A DNA stretch of 64,000 nucleotides, from the NCBI GenBank assembly GCA_910575835.1, contig CAJTGB010000020.1, positions 1 to 64,000 on the forward strand, read 5' to 3'. The notes under the pieces are model-generated. The model was given only the letters and a program-made list of their open reading frames with translations. It did no database searches and was not told where the DNA came from. Made by a program: the position numbers and the translations under genes. The stretch comes from Lachnospiraceae bacterium. GTDB lineage: Bacteria > Bacillota > Clostridia > Lachnospirales > Lachnospiraceae. How positions within the stretch are numbered: position 1 is the stretch's first letter; each line of letters begins with the position of its first letter. Positions 19,073 to 28,520 of the stretch are shown here, in pieces.

Positions 19073-19101
19073 TTGACTTTTTGGATGTGATAAGATATTA
19101 T
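19073..19101 (+). promoter_or_regulatory. sigma-A promoter of the nagA operon
   Basis: TTGACT (19073-19078), a 17-bp spacer, and TATTAT (19096-19101). It is close to the consensus and lies about 40 bp before nagA. Confidence 0.85.
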
Positions 19102-19108
19102 TAATTAA

Positions 19109-19120
19109 ACTTAGTTAAGT
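19109..19120 (+). promoter_or_regulatory. candidate repressor operator
   Basis: ACTTA-GT-TAAGT is an exact inverted repeat located where the transcript would start. AT-rich palindromes of this type are bound by ROK regulators of the NagC/XylR kind, and a ROK regulator gene closes this operon. A related AT-rich stretch (AATAAAGTTAATTAAATTG) lies about 110 bp upstream. The link to the ROK protein is inferred. Confidence 0.45.
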
Positions 19121-19142
19121 AAATAGAAAAGAAGGGATGCTA

Positions 19143-20309
19143 ATGAAAACGGTTTTTAAGAATGCGAAGGTGATATTACAAAACCGAGTCCTGTATGGAG
19201 GGATTAGGGTAGAAGGCAGCCGGATTACAGAAGTATTTGAGTCGGGGGCTGAGCCGGAAGGGGATCGTGTGATCGATTGTAATAACCTGTATTTGTCTCC
19301 GGGATTTATCGATCTGCATGTTCACGGAGGCGGAGGGGCTGACTTTATGGATGGGACGAAGGAGTCGGTGGAGACTGTTTTGCATACTCACGCGAGGCAC
19401 GGTACAACTTCTATGCTGCCGACCACATTGAGCAGCAGTAAGGAGAAGGTGGCCCAGGCGCTTCTGACCATCGAACAGGTACAGAGATCATGGACGTCAG
19501 GGCCGAGGATATTAGGCGCGCATGTAGAGGGGAATTTCTTTTCGCCGGTTCAGGCAGGTGCGCAAGACCCGGAATATATCTTCCCTCCGACGAAGGAGAA
19601 TACTAAGCGGATACTGACTGGCGTATCTAATATCAGAAGGATTTCCTGTGCCCCGGAGGTGGAACATGCTCTGGCATTTGCAAGGGAGATGTCAGGGAAG
19701 GGAATCTTGATGTCGGCCGCCCATACGGATGCGTCTTATGATGAGATGGAGCAGGGGGCAGAGAATGGGTTTTCTCATATGACGCATTTGTTCAATGGAT
19801 GTTCTATCGTACATAGTCCAAACTATTATTGCCGGGCAGGCGCAGCGGAATCCGCTCTTGTTCTGGATAATATGGCGGTGGAGCTGATTGCGGACGGAAG
19901 GCATGTTCCTAAGGAACTCTTGAAGCTCGTTTACCGCATGAAAGGGGCGGAAAGAATCAATCTCTGTACGGACGCCATGTGTGCGGCGGATATGCCGGAG
20001 GGGGAATATAAGTTAGGAGCGTTGGACGTTGTGATACAGGATAAGGTGGCCGTCTTAAAAGACGGGACATCCTTCGCAGGAAGTATCTGTACAGGCGACC
20101 GTGCGGTGCGCACCATGTATCAGAATGCAGAGGTTCCGATTTATGAGGCAGTCAAGATGATGACCGCTACACCGGCAAAGCTGATCCGTGTGTATGAAGA
20201 GCTTGGTTCTATCACCGTGGGGAAATATGCGGATCTGAATTTGTTTGATGAAGAGGTGAGAATACGGTACACCATGATCAATGGAGAGGAATACCAGAAT
20301 AATCTATAG
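19143..20309 (+). CDS. nagA: N-acetylglucosamine-6-phosphate deacetylase
   Basis: This enzyme removes the acetyl group from N-acetylglucosamine 6-phosphate to give glucosamine 6-phosphate, in the cytoplasm. Amidohydrolase features: LSPGFIDLHVHGGGGADFMD at about residues 50-70, GAHVEGNFF, SAAHTDASYDEM, HLFNG, and the NLCTDAM block with the catalytic Asp. ATG 19143 is chosen over 19137 because the GAAGGG ribosome binding site touches the earlier ATG and is 6 nt from this one. At 388 aa it has the usual length. It leads an eleven-gene carbohydrate operon. Confidence 0.9.
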   Translation: MKTVFKNAKVILQNRVLYGGIRVEGSRITEVFESGAEPEGDRVIDCNNLYLSPGFIDLHVHGGGGADFMDGTKESVETVLHTHARHGTTSMLPTTLSSSKEKVAQALLTIEQVQRSWTSGPRILGAHVEGNFFSPVQAGAQDPEYIFPPTKENTKRILTGVSNIRRISCAPEVEHALAFAREMSGKGILMSAAHTDASYDEMEQGAENGFSHMTHLFNGCSIVHSPNYYCRAGAAESALVLDNMAVELIADGRHVPKELLKLVYRMKGAERINLCTDAMCAADMPEGEYKLGALDVVIQDKVAVLKDGTSFAGSICTGDRAVRTMYQNAEVPIYEAVKMMTATPAKLIRVYEELGSITVGKYADLNLFDEEVRIRYTMINGEEYQNNL

Positions 20310-20326
20310 ATGTTACGGAGGAGGAT

Positions 20327-21154
20327 ATGAGACAGACTTATATGCTTGAAGATGCGAAGACGGGGATTCAGGTTTCTGTATTGCCGGAATATGGCGGTAT
20401 GATATCCGGGATTTCCTGCAAAGGAAAGGAGATACTGTATCTGAACGAATCAGAGGTGGAGGCGTCTCCGGTCACGGCAGGGGGGATTCCTGTTCTGTTT
20501 CCGTTCCCCGGTAAGACAAAGGATGATAGTTACAGACTCGACGGTCATACATACTATATGCCGATGCATGGGCTTGTGAAGAATTCATGTTTTGCCGTAG
20601 AGGAATACAAAGATAAGGAAATTGTGCTGTATATGGATAGTAATGCGGCAATAATTCAGAGAAATTATCCGTTTGATTACAGAATAAGAGTCAGATACAA
20701 GGTAGAAGGGAATTCGGTTACGATAGGGGCGGATATTACCAATCATTCAGATCAGAGAATGCCGCATTGTATCGGCTGGCATCCGTATTTTAAGACCACG
20801 GACAGAGAGAAAGTGTCATTCAGGCATTTTATGGATATTCACTACAACTATACAGACGAGAAGGATGAAGAGACGATTCGGGACATTGATCTGACAAAGA
20901 GCTGGGATGATGTATTTACATCACCGTGCAAGGCAGAGTTTACGCTGAAGAATGAGGGGGACGGATATGAAGTCCGATGTGTGACAGCGAAGGAATACAG
21001 ATCGCTTGTGGTATACACAGGGAAGGAAGGCAGTATATGTGCAGAACCCTGGTGCGGCATTCCGAATTCGATCAATCTGCAGAGGATGCTGGAATGGATA
21101 GAACCCAGAGGAACCAGATCCTATCAGTGGGAGATGCAGATCACACTGCTTTAA
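20327..21154 (+). CDS. aldose 1-epimerase (mutarotase) family protein
   Basis: A 275 aa cytoplasmic protein of the galactose mutarotase-like fold. Visible features are PFPGKTKDDSYRLDGHTYYM, MPMHGLVKNS with the first conserved His, and MPHCIGWHPYF with the second; an AEPWCGIPNSIN block lies near the C-terminus. Such enzymes interconvert alpha and beta anomers of sugars or sugar phosphates. The gene sits between nagA and the first nagB-like gene with 17 and 25 nt gaps, so it most likely prepares an anomer of the imported amino sugar. GGAGGAGG precedes the start by 3-4 nt. Confidence 0.8.
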   Translation: MRQTYMLEDAKTGIQVSVLPEYGGMISGISCKGKEILYLNESEVEASPVTAGGIPVLFPFPGKTKDDSYRLDGHTYYMPMHGLVKNSCFAVEEYKDKEIVLYMDSNAAIIQRNYPFDYRIRVRYKVEGNSVTIGADITNHSDQRMPHCIGWHPYFKTTDREKVSFRHFMDIHYNYTDEKDEETIRDIDLTKSWDDVFTSPCKAEFTLKNEGDGYEVRCVTAKEYRSLVVYTGKEGSICAEPWCGIPNSINLQRMLEWIEPRGTRSYQWEMQITLL

Positions 21155-21179
21155 TACACGAAAGAAGGAGGAGAGAATC

Positions 21180-22070
21180 ATGCCGGATAAGAAACAGCTA
21201 TATGAGTGGTGCAGTATCCCCGTGGAAGAATTGGAACAGAAAAAGGTAAAGATTCCATTCCGAATCGTAGAAGATTCCGAAGAAATGGGGAAACTGATGG
21301 CAGAGGAACTTTTGGCGGAGATTGAGCAGGCAGGAAGAGAAGGGAGGAGATACAGGGCAATCCTGCCGTGCGGTCCCAATTGCTGGTATCGGCCATTTAC
21401 AGAGATGGTGAATGAACGCCGTATTTCACTGAAACACCTTGAGGTGTTTCATATGGACGAATGTCTGGACTGGGAAGGTGAAGAACTGGATGAGAACGAC
21501 CCGTACAATTTCAGGGGATGTATGCAGAGATGGTTCTACGATCCGGTGGATGAGGAATTGGCTGTTAAGGAGGAAAAACGCCATTTTCTGAATCCAAAGA
21601 ATGCAGACAGGATCAGGGAGATGCTTTACAGTAGCCCTATTGATATTACATACGGCGGCTGGGGTCAGGATGGGCATATTGCATATAATCAGGCAAGGCG
21701 TCATCCGTTTTCCCACATTTCTTTGCAGGAGCTTAGAGATTCTACGATCCGCGTCCAGGAAAATAATCTGGACACCATCATTACTTTGGGACAGCGGAGT
21801 TTTGGCGCGGCATATCAGTTCGTACCGCCTATGTCTATTACCCTGGGACTTAGGGAATGCTTCCGGGCGAAAAAGATCAGGCTGTTCAGCGATACCGGTT
21901 CCTGGAAGCAGACTGCATTTCGAGTAGCATTATTTGGAGAGCCGGACGCGGAATATCCGATCACTCTCCTGCAGGAGCATACGGATGCAATGATAACGGC
22001 TACCAGGGAGACAGCATCGCATCCGATTGCAGAACATCCGGAATGGAAATTCAAAGAAATAACAAAATAG
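21180..22070 (+). CDS. divergent NagB-like sugar-phosphate isomerase/deaminase, copy 1
   Basis: The protein is related to glucosamine-6-phosphate deaminase but longer (296 aa against about 240-270). It keeps the catalytic Asp of NagB in HMDE (D93) and the His in QDGHIAYNQ (H166). The NagB motif GHIAFNEP is changed so that the Glu that assists ring opening is Gln171. An N-terminal extension (LYEWCSIPVEEL) and the end TATRETASHPIAEHPEW are shared with the second copy at 26558. The product may not be plain fructose 6-phosphate plus ammonia; a related aldose-ketose isomerisation or a different amino sugar is possible. AAGGAGGAG lies before the ATG. Confidence 0.75.
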   Translation: MPDKKQLYEWCSIPVEELEQKKVKIPFRIVEDSEEMGKLMAEELLAEIEQAGREGRRYRAILPCGPNCWYRPFTEMVNERRISLKHLEVFHMDECLDWEGEELDENDPYNFRGCMQRWFYDPVDEELAVKEEKRHFLNPKNADRIREMLYSSPIDITYGGWGQDGHIAYNQARRHPFSHISLQELRDSTIRVQENNLDTIITLGQRSFGAAYQFVPPMSITLGLRECFRAKKIRLFSDTGSWKQTAFRVALFGEPDAEYPITLLQEHTDAMITATRETASHPIAEHPEWKFKEITK

Positions 22071-22082
22071 GGAGGAAATCAC

Positions 22083-22955
22083 ATGGCAAACATAGGATTT
22101 GTAGGACTTGGCAATATTGGGAAAGGTATCTGTAAGAATCTGATCGAAGCGGGGAATGCGCTTACGGTATTTGACGTTAATAAGAGCGCAATGGAACGAT
22201 TTGCCGGACGGGCGGTCCTGGCAAAGGATCTCAAAGAAATATGCAGTAACAGTGAATATATATTTCTTTCGCTGCCCAATTCTCAGGTTGTAGAAGATGC
22301 GGTAGACATTTTTATCAAAGAAGGGGTAGAGAATAAGGTTATCATAGATACTTCCACCAGTTACCCTGTTTCTACCAGACAGTTATATGAGAAGGTGAAG
22401 GCTAACGGCGGCAGCCTGATAGATGCCCCTCTGATGACGGGACCGCAGGAGGCGGAGGAAGGAACGCTTGATATCGTGATTGGCGGGGATAAGGAAGTTG
22501 TGGATTCGCTTTCATTTCTTTTTGAGAGCTATTGCAAAAGTTACCGCTATGTGGGCGGTATCGGCAACGGTCATCTGGCAAAACTGGCGATTAATTTCTG
22601 CGGGCTTTCCGAGGCGCTCTTGTTTGCGCAGTTATATCCGGTCATGGCAAAGTTCGGCTTTAAGCAGGAAGAACTATATGACATATTGAACTGTGAGACT
22701 CTTGATAACTGGGTATTCCAATTCTACAGCGACAAGTATGTGAAGAAGGATTACCGTCTGGACTTTGCCTTAGCGCTGGGGCTTAAGGATCTAAGTTATG
22801 TGAAGAAGCTTTTCGAGGAACTGAACATACCGGGATTTATGCTGGACGGGGCGTTAGATATGTGCCGCGTGGCCTTGAAAGCACAAAAACCAGGGGAGAC
22901 ATTAGACTTCAGTTATCCGTGCCAGACCATGTATGAATTTGCAGGCGTAGATTAA
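22083..22955 (+). CDS. beta-hydroxyacid dehydrogenase (3-hydroxyisobutyrate dehydrogenase family)
   Basis: The 290 aa protein has the N-terminal Rossmann motif GLGNIGKG, the substrate-binding block DAPLMTGPQEAEEGTL at about residues 118-133, and the catalytic Lys in GNGHLAKLAINF. Members oxidise short beta-hydroxy acids such as 3-hydroxyisobutyrate, tartronate semialdehyde or glyoxylate-related compounds using NAD(P). In this operon its substrate is probably a sugar-acid derivative or a C3 fragment of the imported sugar; the sequence alone does not decide. GGGAGG is 6-7 nt before ATG. It sits 12 nt after the NagB-like gene and 31 nt before the transporter. Confidence 0.82.
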   Translation: MANIGFVGLGNIGKGICKNLIEAGNALTVFDVNKSAMERFAGRAVLAKDLKEICSNSEYIFLSLPNSQVVEDAVDIFIKEGVENKVIIDTSTSYPVSTRQLYEKVKANGGSLIDAPLMTGPQEAEEGTLDIVIGGDKEVVDSLSFLFESYCKSYRYVGGIGNGHLAKLAINFCGLSEALLFAQLYPVMAKFGFKQEELYDILNCETLDNWVFQFYSDKYVKKDYRLDFALALGLKDLSYVKKLFEELNIPGFMLDGALDMCRVALKAQKPGETLDFSYPCQTMYEFAGVD

Positions 22956-22986
22956 GAGGATAGCGAAGATACGGAAAGGAAGCGTC

Positions 22987-24480
22987 GTGGGAGATAACAT
23001 TTTAGAATTAAGAGATATTACAAAATTGTACCCGGGTGTCAAAGCATTAGACCACGTAAGTATTTCATTCCGGCGCGGAGAGGTCCATGCCCTAGTCGGA
23101 GAAAACGGCGCAGGAAAATCAACATTGATAAAAACGGTCTCTGGAGCCATTGAGCCGACCGAAGGGCGTATCTGCGTTGAAGGCAGAGAATTTGAGGCTT
23201 TAACGCCCGCGCTGTCCAGAGAGAACGGAATCGCGATCGTATATCAGGAATTTACCTTAGTCCCGGTGCTTACAGCCGCTGAGAATATTTTCCTTGGAGA
23301 ATTCTTGCGAAAAGGGATTTTCAGTTGTCAGAGGGAGATGTCGGAGCTTGCGAAGAAGCTGTTCCAGAGATTGAATATTCAGATGGATCCGGATGTGAAG
23401 GTCGGGGAACTGACAACGGGATACCAGCAGATCGTAGAGATTGCGAAAGCAGTGTTGAAGAATGCTAAGATCCTGATCATGGACGAACCATCCGCGCCTT
23501 TGACGAACCGCGAAGTGGAGGCAATGTTTCAGATCGTTGAGACGTTAAAAGCAGAGGGAGTAACGATAATCTATATTTCACACAGGCTGGAGGAGATCTT
23601 TCGTCTGGCGGACCGGGTGAGCGTACTGCGGGACGGACAGTATATTGCAACGAAGGCGATTCAGGATACAGACAAAGACGATCTGGTTCGCCTGATGGTG
23701 GGGCGGACATTGAAGGAGACTTATCCCGAACGTAATTTTACACAGAAGGAGACGGTTCTGGAAGTGAATCATCTGACCGGCAACGGTGTTAAGAATATTT
23801 CTTTTACGTTGAAAAAGGGAGAAATATTAGGATTCGGCGGGTTAGTCGGTGCAGGGAGGACAGAATTGGCGGCGCTTTTGTTTGGAAGCGCGAAGATAAA
23901 GAGCGGAGAGATCATCTTAAGAGGTAAGAAATTCGATCCGAACAGTCCAAACGCGGCGATCCGAAACGGGATATGCCTTGTACCGGAGGATAGGAAGCAG
24001 CAAGGACTGATCTTGGAAATGACGGTGCAGGAAAACCTGACTATGGCGGTGAGAAAGAAATTGTCCAAAAGAGGCATAATGCGCGAAAGTGACAGCAGAG
24101 AATTTTCCGAGAAATACGTGAAAGATCTTACGATCAGAACTCCGGGCATTTTTCAGCGGGTTAAAAATCTAAGCGGAGGAAACCAGCAAAAGGTAGTTCT
24201 GGGGAAATGGCTGGGAGTAGATCCTGAGATCTTGATTTTTGATGAACCGACAAGAGGGATTGACGTCGGAGCCAAGCAGGAGATCTATAAGATTATGACA
24301 GAGATCGTCCGGCAGGGCAAATCAATTATTATGATATCCTCGGATATGGAGGAGCTTCTGGGAATGTCGGACCGGATGGTCATGCTCAGCAAAGGAAGGC
24401 AGACAGGTATGCTGGAAAAGGAAGAATTTACGCAGGAACGTGTGCTGAATTATATTTCGGAGGTGGTGGAAGATGAATAG
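22987..24480 (+). CDS. ribose/galactose-type sugar ABC transporter ATPase
   Basis: The protein has two ABC domains in one chain, as in RbsA and MglA. The first has Walker A GENGAGKST at about residue 36 and MDEPSAPL as Walker B. The second has GLVGAGRTEL in place of a strict Walker A, signature LSGGNQQKVVLGKWL and FDEPTRGIDVGAK. The length of 497 aa is typical. The start is GTG 22987 with AAGGA upstream. It energises uptake through the permease encoded next, with which it overlaps by 8 nt. Confidence 0.92.
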   Translation: MGDNILELRDITKLYPGVKALDHVSISFRRGEVHALVGENGAGKSTLIKTVSGAIEPTEGRICVEGREFEALTPALSRENGIAIVYQEFTLVPVLTAAENIFLGEFLRKGIFSCQREMSELAKKLFQRLNIQMDPDVKVGELTTGYQQIVEIAKAVLKNAKILIMDEPSAPLTNREVEAMFQIVETLKAEGVTIIYISHRLEEIFRLADRVSVLRDGQYIATKAIQDTDKDDLVRLMVGRTLKETYPERNFTQKETVLEVNHLTGNGVKNISFTLKKGEILGFGGLVGAGRTELAALLFGSAKIKSGEIILRGKKFDPNSPNAAIRNGICLVPEDRKQQGLILEMTVQENLTMAVRKKLSKRGIMRESDSREFSEKYVKDLTIRTPGIFQRVKNLSGGNQQKVVLGKWLGVDPEILIFDEPTRGIDVGAKQEIYKIMTEIVRQGKSIIMISSDMEELLGMSDRMVMLSKGRQTGMLEKEEFTQERVLNYISEVVEDE

Positions 24481-25462
24481 AAAATTGAATATGGAGAAAA
24501 TCAGCGGTTACGGCGTATTTTTTGTCCTGATTGGGATGCTGGTGCTGTTTAGCTTTATTGCACCCCATTTCCTGGAGGTTAATAATTTCTTCAATGTATC
24601 AAGGCAGATCTGTACTCTTGGGATCGTGTCGGTAGGGATGACCATTGTTATGATCACGGGGGGAATTGATCTGTCGGTGGGATATCAGATCTCACTGATC
24701 AATGTGACTTGTGCATGGCTTATGGTAAATGCGGGTGTGGGCACAGTCCCGGCGATTCTGACCGGTCTTTTGATGGGCACGGGGATCGGACTGCTCAACG
24801 GGATCATTATTGTCAAGTCAGGAGTGGCGCCTTTGATCGTGACACTTGCTATTATGAATACCTTGAATGGGATCAGCTATATCATTTCAAAAGGAATTCC
24901 CATCTTTGGATTCCCGAAGAATTTTTCCGTATTCGGACAGGGGAATTTCTTAGGGATGCCGATCTCACTGATCATAATGGTGATCGTATTTATTTTAGGC
25001 GCTGTCCTGTTAAGGAAGGTTTATATCGGGAAATATTTCTATGCCATCGGGAGCAATGAGGAGGCGGCGAAGCTTTCCGGTATATCGGTGGGACGCCTGA
25101 AGATACTGGCTTATACCATCTGCGGTCTTCTGTCGGGAGTGGGAGCGATCCTGTTATTATCCAGGACGAATTCAGGACTTTCTTCCAATGGGGCAGGATT
25201 CGAATTCAATGTGATCACCGCGTGTGTATTGGGCGGGGTCAGCTCAAACGGAGGGAAGGGAACGGTATTCGGAGCACTGGTCGGTGTGCTGATCGTGGGA
25301 TTCTTGGATAACGGGCTTCTTCTGATGGATGTAAACCAGTATACGCAGCTTGTGGTAAAAGGGCTTCTGATGCTGATTGCAGTTATCTATGATACACAGA
25401 TGAGAAAAAAGAGCGAAGTAGTGAAAAAAGTAAAATCAATCAATGCAAACAATGAAGTTTAG
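24473..25462 (+). CDS. sugar ABC transporter permease, RbsC family
   Basis: A 329 aa membrane protein with about eight to ten hydrophobic segments. The family block GMTIVMITGGIDLSVGYQIS is at about residues 55-75, and TACVLGGVSSNGGKGTVFGAL corresponds to the conserved cytoplasmic loop that contacts the ATPase. A lysine-rich tail follows the last helix. It forms the channel of the importer with the ATPase and lipoprotein on either side of it in the operon. Confidence 0.9.
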   Translation: MNRKLNMEKISGYGVFFVLIGMLVLFSFIAPHFLEVNNFFNVSRQICTLGIVSVGMTIVMITGGIDLSVGYQISLINVTCAWLMVNAGVGTVPAILTGLLMGTGIGLLNGIIIVKSGVAPLIVTLAIMNTLNGISYIISKGIPIFGFPKNFSVFGQGNFLGMPISLIIMVIVFILGAVLLRKVYIGKYFYAIGSNEEAAKLSGISVGRLKILAYTICGLLSGVGAILLLSRTNSGLSSNGAGFEFNVITACVLGGVSSNGGKGTVFGALVGVLIVGFLDNGLLLMDVNQYTQLVVKGLLMLIAVIYDTQMRKKSEVVKKVKSINANNEV

Positions 25463-25481
25463 TATATGAGGAGGAAAGCGA

Positions 25482-26519
25482 ATGAAAAAAAGATTGACAG
25501 CAGTTTTGTTGGTTATGGCCATGGTGTTGGGGATTGCAGCGTGCAGCAGCGGCGGCGGTGATGCGCAGCCTGCAGGTGAGGGCAAAGAGGAAGCGGAAGG
25601 AAGCGGTACGGATACACAGAGTGATTCCGGCGATGCATACAGGGTCGGAATGGCGGTCTATAATCTGTCGAATCCTGTGTGGTCGGAGCTGGTAGAGGAG
25701 GCCCAGAGATATGGGAAGGAGAAGAATCTGGAGGTGACCTACGCGGATGCGGGGCAGGATTCTACAAAACAGATTTCCCAGATCGAGAACTTTATCCAGA
25801 GCGGAATGGATGCGATCATTATTCTTGCGATAGATGTAGAGGCGGTAGAACCGCTTGCAAAGAAGGCGATGGATGAGGGAATCTATGTGGTCGACTACTG
25901 CAGAGGGCTTAAGAACGCGCATACTTCTCTGGAATTAGATCCGGTAAAGACAGGACGTGCATTAGCGGAGATGGCAAAAGAATGGTTGGATGCTAATATG
26001 AAGTTATCCGGCGAATTCAAATGGGGGCTGTTGGATATCCAGACTGTGGAATTGGGCGTGCAGGAAGGAGCAGCCTGTGAGGAAGCAATGGAAGAGCTTA
26101 TGCCGGATGCAAAGCTGGTGGCGAATGCGAGCACGCTGACTGTGGATGAGGGAATGAAAAATACGGAGAGTATTCTGCAGGCAAATCCAGATCTGAGAGT
26201 AATGTTAGGCTTAAGCGCCGGTTCAGGCGTGGGCGGAAACGAAGCTATGAAGGCGGCAGCAGGGAGCGAGGATGCATATAAGGATTATGCGCTGTTCTCT
26301 ATTGACGCGACGGAGCAGGAGGTTCTTGCGATCATGAACAACGAGGTTCTCAAAGGCTCCATAAGTCTTGGAAGCGGGAAGGTGCATGCGCAGATGGTTA
26401 TCGATTATGCGGATTCTCTTCTTAACGGGCGTGAGGTGGAAAGGAAAAATTATATGCCGATTGAAGCGATCACGAGTGAGAACGTTCAGGAATTCTACGA
26501 TAACACCTATAAAAAATAA
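25482..26519 (+). CDS. sugar-binding lipoprotein of the ABC transporter
   Basis: The protein begins with a lipoprotein signal peptide (MKKRLTAVLLVMAMVLGIAAC, cleavage before Cys) followed by a low-complexity Gly/Ser/Glu linker. The mature part is a periplasmic-binding-protein type 1 domain (VGMAVYNLSNPVWSEL, then QISQIENFIQSGMDAIIILA), as in RbsB. It is anchored outside the membrane and hands the sugar to the permease. The length is 345 aa. AGGAGGAAAG precedes the ATG. Confidence 0.9.
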   Translation: MKKRLTAVLLVMAMVLGIAACSSGGGDAQPAGEGKEEAEGSGTDTQSDSGDAYRVGMAVYNLSNPVWSELVEEAQRYGKEKNLEVTYADAGQDSTKQISQIENFIQSGMDAIIILAIDVEAVEPLAKKAMDEGIYVVDYCRGLKNAHTSLELDPVKTGRALAEMAKEWLDANMKLSGEFKWGLLDIQTVELGVQEGAACEEAMEELMPDAKLVANASTLTVDEGMKNTESILQANPDLRVMLGLSAGSGVGGNEAMKAAAGSEDAYKDYALFSIDATEQEVLAIMNNEVLKGSISLGSGKVHAQMVIDYADSLLNGREVERKNYMPIEAITSENVQEFYDNTYKK

Positions 26520-26557
26520 CGCATTAATTAACAACACAGGCAAAGGGGAACGGGGAA

Positions 26558-27475
26558 ATGATGGATTTGAATTTGCTATATCAATGGTGCAGCATTCCAA
26601 TGGAAGAACTCGTTTCACATCCTGCCCTGAAGATACGCCTGCGCATCGTGGAGGATGCGCAGGAGATGGGCAGAGTGATGGCGAAGGATCTGGCGGATGA
26701 GATCTGGAAGGCCGCCAGGGAACAACGCGTCTTCCGGCTGATCGTGCCGTGCGGCCCGAAGGAATGGTATGAGCCGTTCGCACAGATGATAAATGAAGAG
26801 CAGATCGCCATGAAACATGTGGTCTGCTATCATATGGACGAAAATCTTGACTGGGAAGCCAGATTGCTGCCGGAAAACGATCCGAACAATTTTCATACTT
26901 TTATGGAAGAGTATTTTTACGGAGCGGTAAGAGAGGAGCTTCGTGTACCTGCAGAGAACAGGCACTATCTGACGCCGGATAATGTGAATTGGATGAGCAG
27001 GGAAATTATGAGTCATAGTATAGATTATACCTTGGGCGGATGGGGGCAGGACGGACATGTTGCCTTCAATCAGGCGCGGAGGAATCCTTATGCAGTCGTG
27101 ACGGCGGATGATATCCGTAATTCCAGGGCGAGGGTACAGGAAAACAACTGGGATACCATACTGGCGCTTGCACACAGGAGTATGGGGGCTGCATGGCAGT
27201 TTATGCCGCCGATGTCGGTCACCCTGGGGGTGAAGGAATGTTTTTCGGCAAAGAAGATCAGAGTCTATTCCGCGACCGGGGCGTGGAAGCAGACGGCTCT
27301 TAGGATCGCCTTGTTTTCTGATGTGACAGAAGAATTTCCGATGACATTGCTGCAAGAGCATCCAGATGCACTGATCACTGCGACCAGAGAAACAGCGTGT
27401 CATCCGATCGCAGAGCATCCGGAGTGGGAATTCAGGGGAGTAGACAGGAAGATTGGACTGGAGAGTGATGGATGA
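26558..27475 (+). CDS. divergent NagB-like sugar-phosphate isomerase/deaminase, copy 2
   Basis: A paralogue of the gene at 21180, about half identical by eye over the full length. It keeps HMDE and WGQDGHVAFNQ, again with Gln where NagB has the catalytic Glu. The N-terminal LYQWCSIPMEEL and C-terminal TATRETACHPIAEHPEW are shared. Two ATG codons in a row (26558 and 26561) are possible starts. That both copies keep the same change argues for a distinct but conserved activity; they could form a hetero-oligomer or act on different substrates. Its end overlaps the kinase gene by 8 nt. Confidence 0.75.
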   Translation: MMDLNLLYQWCSIPMEELVSHPALKIRLRIVEDAQEMGRVMAKDLADEIWKAAREQRVFRLIVPCGPKEWYEPFAQMINEEQIAMKHVVCYHMDENLDWEARLLPENDPNNFHTFMEEYFYGAVREELRVPAENRHYLTPDNVNWMSREIMSHSIDYTLGGWGQDGHVAFNQARRNPYAVVTADDIRNSRARVQENNWDTILALAHRSMGAAWQFMPPMSVTLGVKECFSAKKIRVYSATGAWKQTALRIALFSDVTEEFPMTLLQEHPDALITATRETACHPIAEHPEWEFRGVDRKIGLESDG

Positions 27476-28520
27476 TAGTATGGGTAATGCAAAATACAAT
27501 AAGATCGTAGGAACGGGAGGCATTGGAAAAGGCATGCTGTTCCATAGTGATGAGATGACTACTCTTGGAAGAAGTGAATCCCGTCTTGTAAGGTTAAGCG
27601 GGGCAAAAGATTATTGTAAACAGCATATCGTGCTGCATTATGCAGCGGCTTTGCTGAGAGGGCAGACAGCCATCTACCCCATCGGCTATGTGGGATGCGA
27701 CGAAATCGGACATAAATTGATCGATAAGATGGAAAGAAGCGGCATGAATGTAAGGTTCGTGGGGAAGAGCGAGACAGAATCTACGATGCTCAGTATTTGT
27801 CTGCAGTATCCAGACAAGGAGGGGTGCAATTTTACGGCTAAGAACAATGCGGCTCTGCATGTAACGCCGGAATACATAAAGAATTGTATGGAATGCCTGG
27901 ATATTGATGAGAATACGATCGTGGCGGTGATCCCGGAGGTGCCTGTTGAGAGCCGGTTAGCGATGCTTGCCTATGGCAAGGAAAAGGGCGCTTATTGCGT
28001 GTTGTCGGTCCCGGCAGCAGAGGCGGGAGAATTCATCCGGCAGAAGGCATTTTCCAGTTGTGATCTGCTTGCGGTAAATGAAGAGGAGGCAGCAGCCATA
28101 TTAGGCGAAGAACTGGAACAGAAGGAATTGGCCGAACGTCTGTATCTTAAATTAGTGAAAGAAAATCCGAATATAGAATTACTATTGACTTGCGGGAAGA
28201 AAGGGGCTTATTCGGTCACGAGATCCCTGATCGAGCATATTCCTCCGCTGTCTTCGAGAACCGTGAACACCACAGGAGCAGGAGACGCGTTCCTTGGCGG
28301 AACTCTTGCAGGGATAGCAATGGGGCTTACGCTGCAGAAGGGAAGAGAAGACGCTGTATTTGGTGAAACAAAGCTTTCAAGTGCGGCAGAATTGGGAACT
28401 CTCTGTGCAGGGATGGCAGTGGAGAGCGAGGACAGCATTGCATCTCATGTGGGTTATGAGACCGTATGTCAGAAGATATCAGACGAGGGGATGGAGAGTG
28501 AAGCATGGTTTATAAAATGA
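27468..28520 (+). CDS. PfkB/ribokinase-family carbohydrate kinase
   Basis: The C-terminal motif NTTGAGDAFLGGTLAGIAMG carries the catalytic Asp and anion hole of the PfkB family. The N-terminal glycine motif is unusual (GTGGIGKGMLFHS), followed by LGRSESRLVRL. The start ATG 27468 has GGAG 5 nt upstream and lies within the end of the NagB-like gene; a TTG at 27453 is less likely. The protein is 350 aa. It probably phosphorylates the imported sugar so that NagA and the NagB-like enzymes can act, since no phosphotransferase system genes are present here. Confidence 0.82.
   Translation: MDDSMGNAKYNKIVGTGGIGKGMLFHSDEMTTLGRSESRLVRLSGAKDYCKQHIVLHYAAALLRGQTAIYPIGYVGCDEIGHKLIDKMERSGMNVRFVGKSETESTMLSICLQYPDKEGCNFTAKNNAALHVTPEYIKNCMECLDIDENTIVAVIPEVPVESRLAMLAYGKEKGAYCVLSVPAAEAGEFIRQKAFSSCDLLAVNEEEAAAILGEELEQKELAERLYLKLVKENPNIELLLTCGKKGAYSVTRSLIEHIPPLSSRTVNTTGAGDAFLGGTLAGIAMGLTLQKGREDAVFGETKLSSAAELGTLCAGMAVESEDSIASHVGYETVCQKISDEGMESEAWFIK

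Noticed and set aside
26615-27535. 306-codon minus-strand open frame
   Set aside because: It lies opposite the second NagB-like gene and has low-complexity shadow composition.
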